5,774 nt of DNA from an uncultured Clostridia bacterium. GTDB taxonomy: Bacteria > Bacillota > Clostridia > Lachnospirales > Bianqueaceae. The translations under genes were made by a program, and so were the position numbers. The stretch spans positions 1-5,774 of the forward strand of contig CANOUM010000119.1 of NCBI GenBank assembly GCA_947570515.1, written 5' to 3'. The notes under the pieces are model-generated. The model had not been told where the DNA came from. It searched no databases and saw nothing but the letters and a program-made list of their open reading frames with translations. This document shows positions 5,444 to 5,774 of this stretch, piece after piece (within the stretch, counting starts at the first letter, position 1; every line of letters starts with the position of its first letter).

Positions 5444-5774
5444 TTAGTCAAGCTTCACAACAGCGCCGATCTCTTTCATCGCTTCCATATACATAGCCGC
5501 TGCCTGCTGCACCTCATCGCTCTCAAGCGTACGCTCATTGGAGCAGAAAACAAAACGGATTGTCACGCTCTGCTGCTCCTGCCAGCTGGCGTCCTGATAG
5601 ATGCCCACCAGCTCATAGCCCGTCAGATACGCACAGGGATGCGCCGCAATCACACGCTCAAAATCAGCAAAACGCGTATTGCTGCTGACCATAAAGCTGA
5701 TATCATTGACAATGCTGGGGAAGCGGCTGGGCTCAGCAAACTGCGGCATCGTCTTTTCAATCCGGCAGAGCGCA
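5444..5774 (-). CDS. pheT: Phenylalanine-tRNA ligase beta subunit, C-terminal end only (5' part outside the window)
   Basis: The last 109 residues of the beta subunit of the cytoplasmic alpha2-beta2 enzyme that charges tRNA-Phe are visible. They form the FDX-ACB domain, a ferredoxin-like fold that binds the tRNA anticodon. Recognisable pieces are SRFPSIVNDISFMV, where the family has a P-x-V-x-R-D-type strand, GYELVGIYQ, QSVTIRFVF, NERTLESDEV and the terminal KEIGAVVKLD. The frame stays open to the window edge upstream of the internal Met at 5749 (visible residues ALCRIEKT precede it), so that Met is not the start. A full beta subunit has about 800 residues. The usual Arg of the R-D motif is Asn here and the end is K-L-D rather than the common L-R, both tolerable. 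pheS should lie upstream, outside the window. A strong terminator follows 22 nt after the stop. Confidence 0.95.
   Translation of the reverse strand, partial: ALCRIEKTMPQFAEPSRFPSIVNDISFMVSSNTRFADFERVIAAHPCAYLTGYELVGIYQDASWQEQQSVTIRFVFCSNERTLESDEVQQAAAMYMEAMKEIGAVVKLD

Noticed and set aside
5444..5749. A separate 101-residue gene starting at the Met codon at 5749
   Set aside because: The frame continues upstream to the window edge without a stop and the Met lies inside the FDX-ACB domain of pheT.

Overview
All seven protein-coding genes in this window lie on the minus strand, so the biological reading order runs from high to low coordinates: pheT 3' end (5774-5444), a Lon-like gene (5368-3812), a small zinc-ribbon gene (3616-3356), rnz (3329-2403), tsaD (2390-1377), a membrane-anchored M23/LytM-type gene (1236-457) and the 5' part of a secreted-protein gene (291-1). 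The source looks like a spore-forming Clostridia member of the Firmicutes, possibly Lachnospiraceae. This is an inference from purine-rich AGGAG-type ribosome binding sites, short intergenic gaps, the style of the RNase Z and zinc-ribbon proteins, and the SpoIIQ-like architecture of the M23 protein. No rRNA, tRNA, CRISPR array or mobile element is visible.

Region by region: pheT ends at 5444 and is followed by a strong intrinsic terminator whose U-tract runs directly into the start codon of the next gene. That gene encodes a 518-residue protein aligning along its whole length with the LonB-like (COG1067, AAA plus S16 Lon protease) family, but the Walker A lysine, the catalytic serine and the catalytic lysine all appear to be replaced. 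A 195-bp gap follows, with a good sigma-A promoter interleaved with a 9-bp inverted repeat. This promoter probably drives a compact cluster: zinc-ribbon protein, RNase Z (26-bp gap) and TsaD (12-bp gap). After another 140 bp comes the SpoIIQ-like protein, whose LytM domain has lost its zinc ligands, closed by a clear terminator. A separate promoter then appears to serve the truncated secreted-protein gene, which carries a signal peptide and runs off the window edge.

Functional reading: three of the recognised genes concern tRNA (PheT charges tRNA-Phe, RNase Z trims tRNA 3' ends, TsaD makes t6A37). The most unusual content is two intact reading frames that look like catalytically dead members of protease families. 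The Lon-like pseudoenzyme is the stronger candidate for an undescribed function. No gap between genes exceeds 200 bp.
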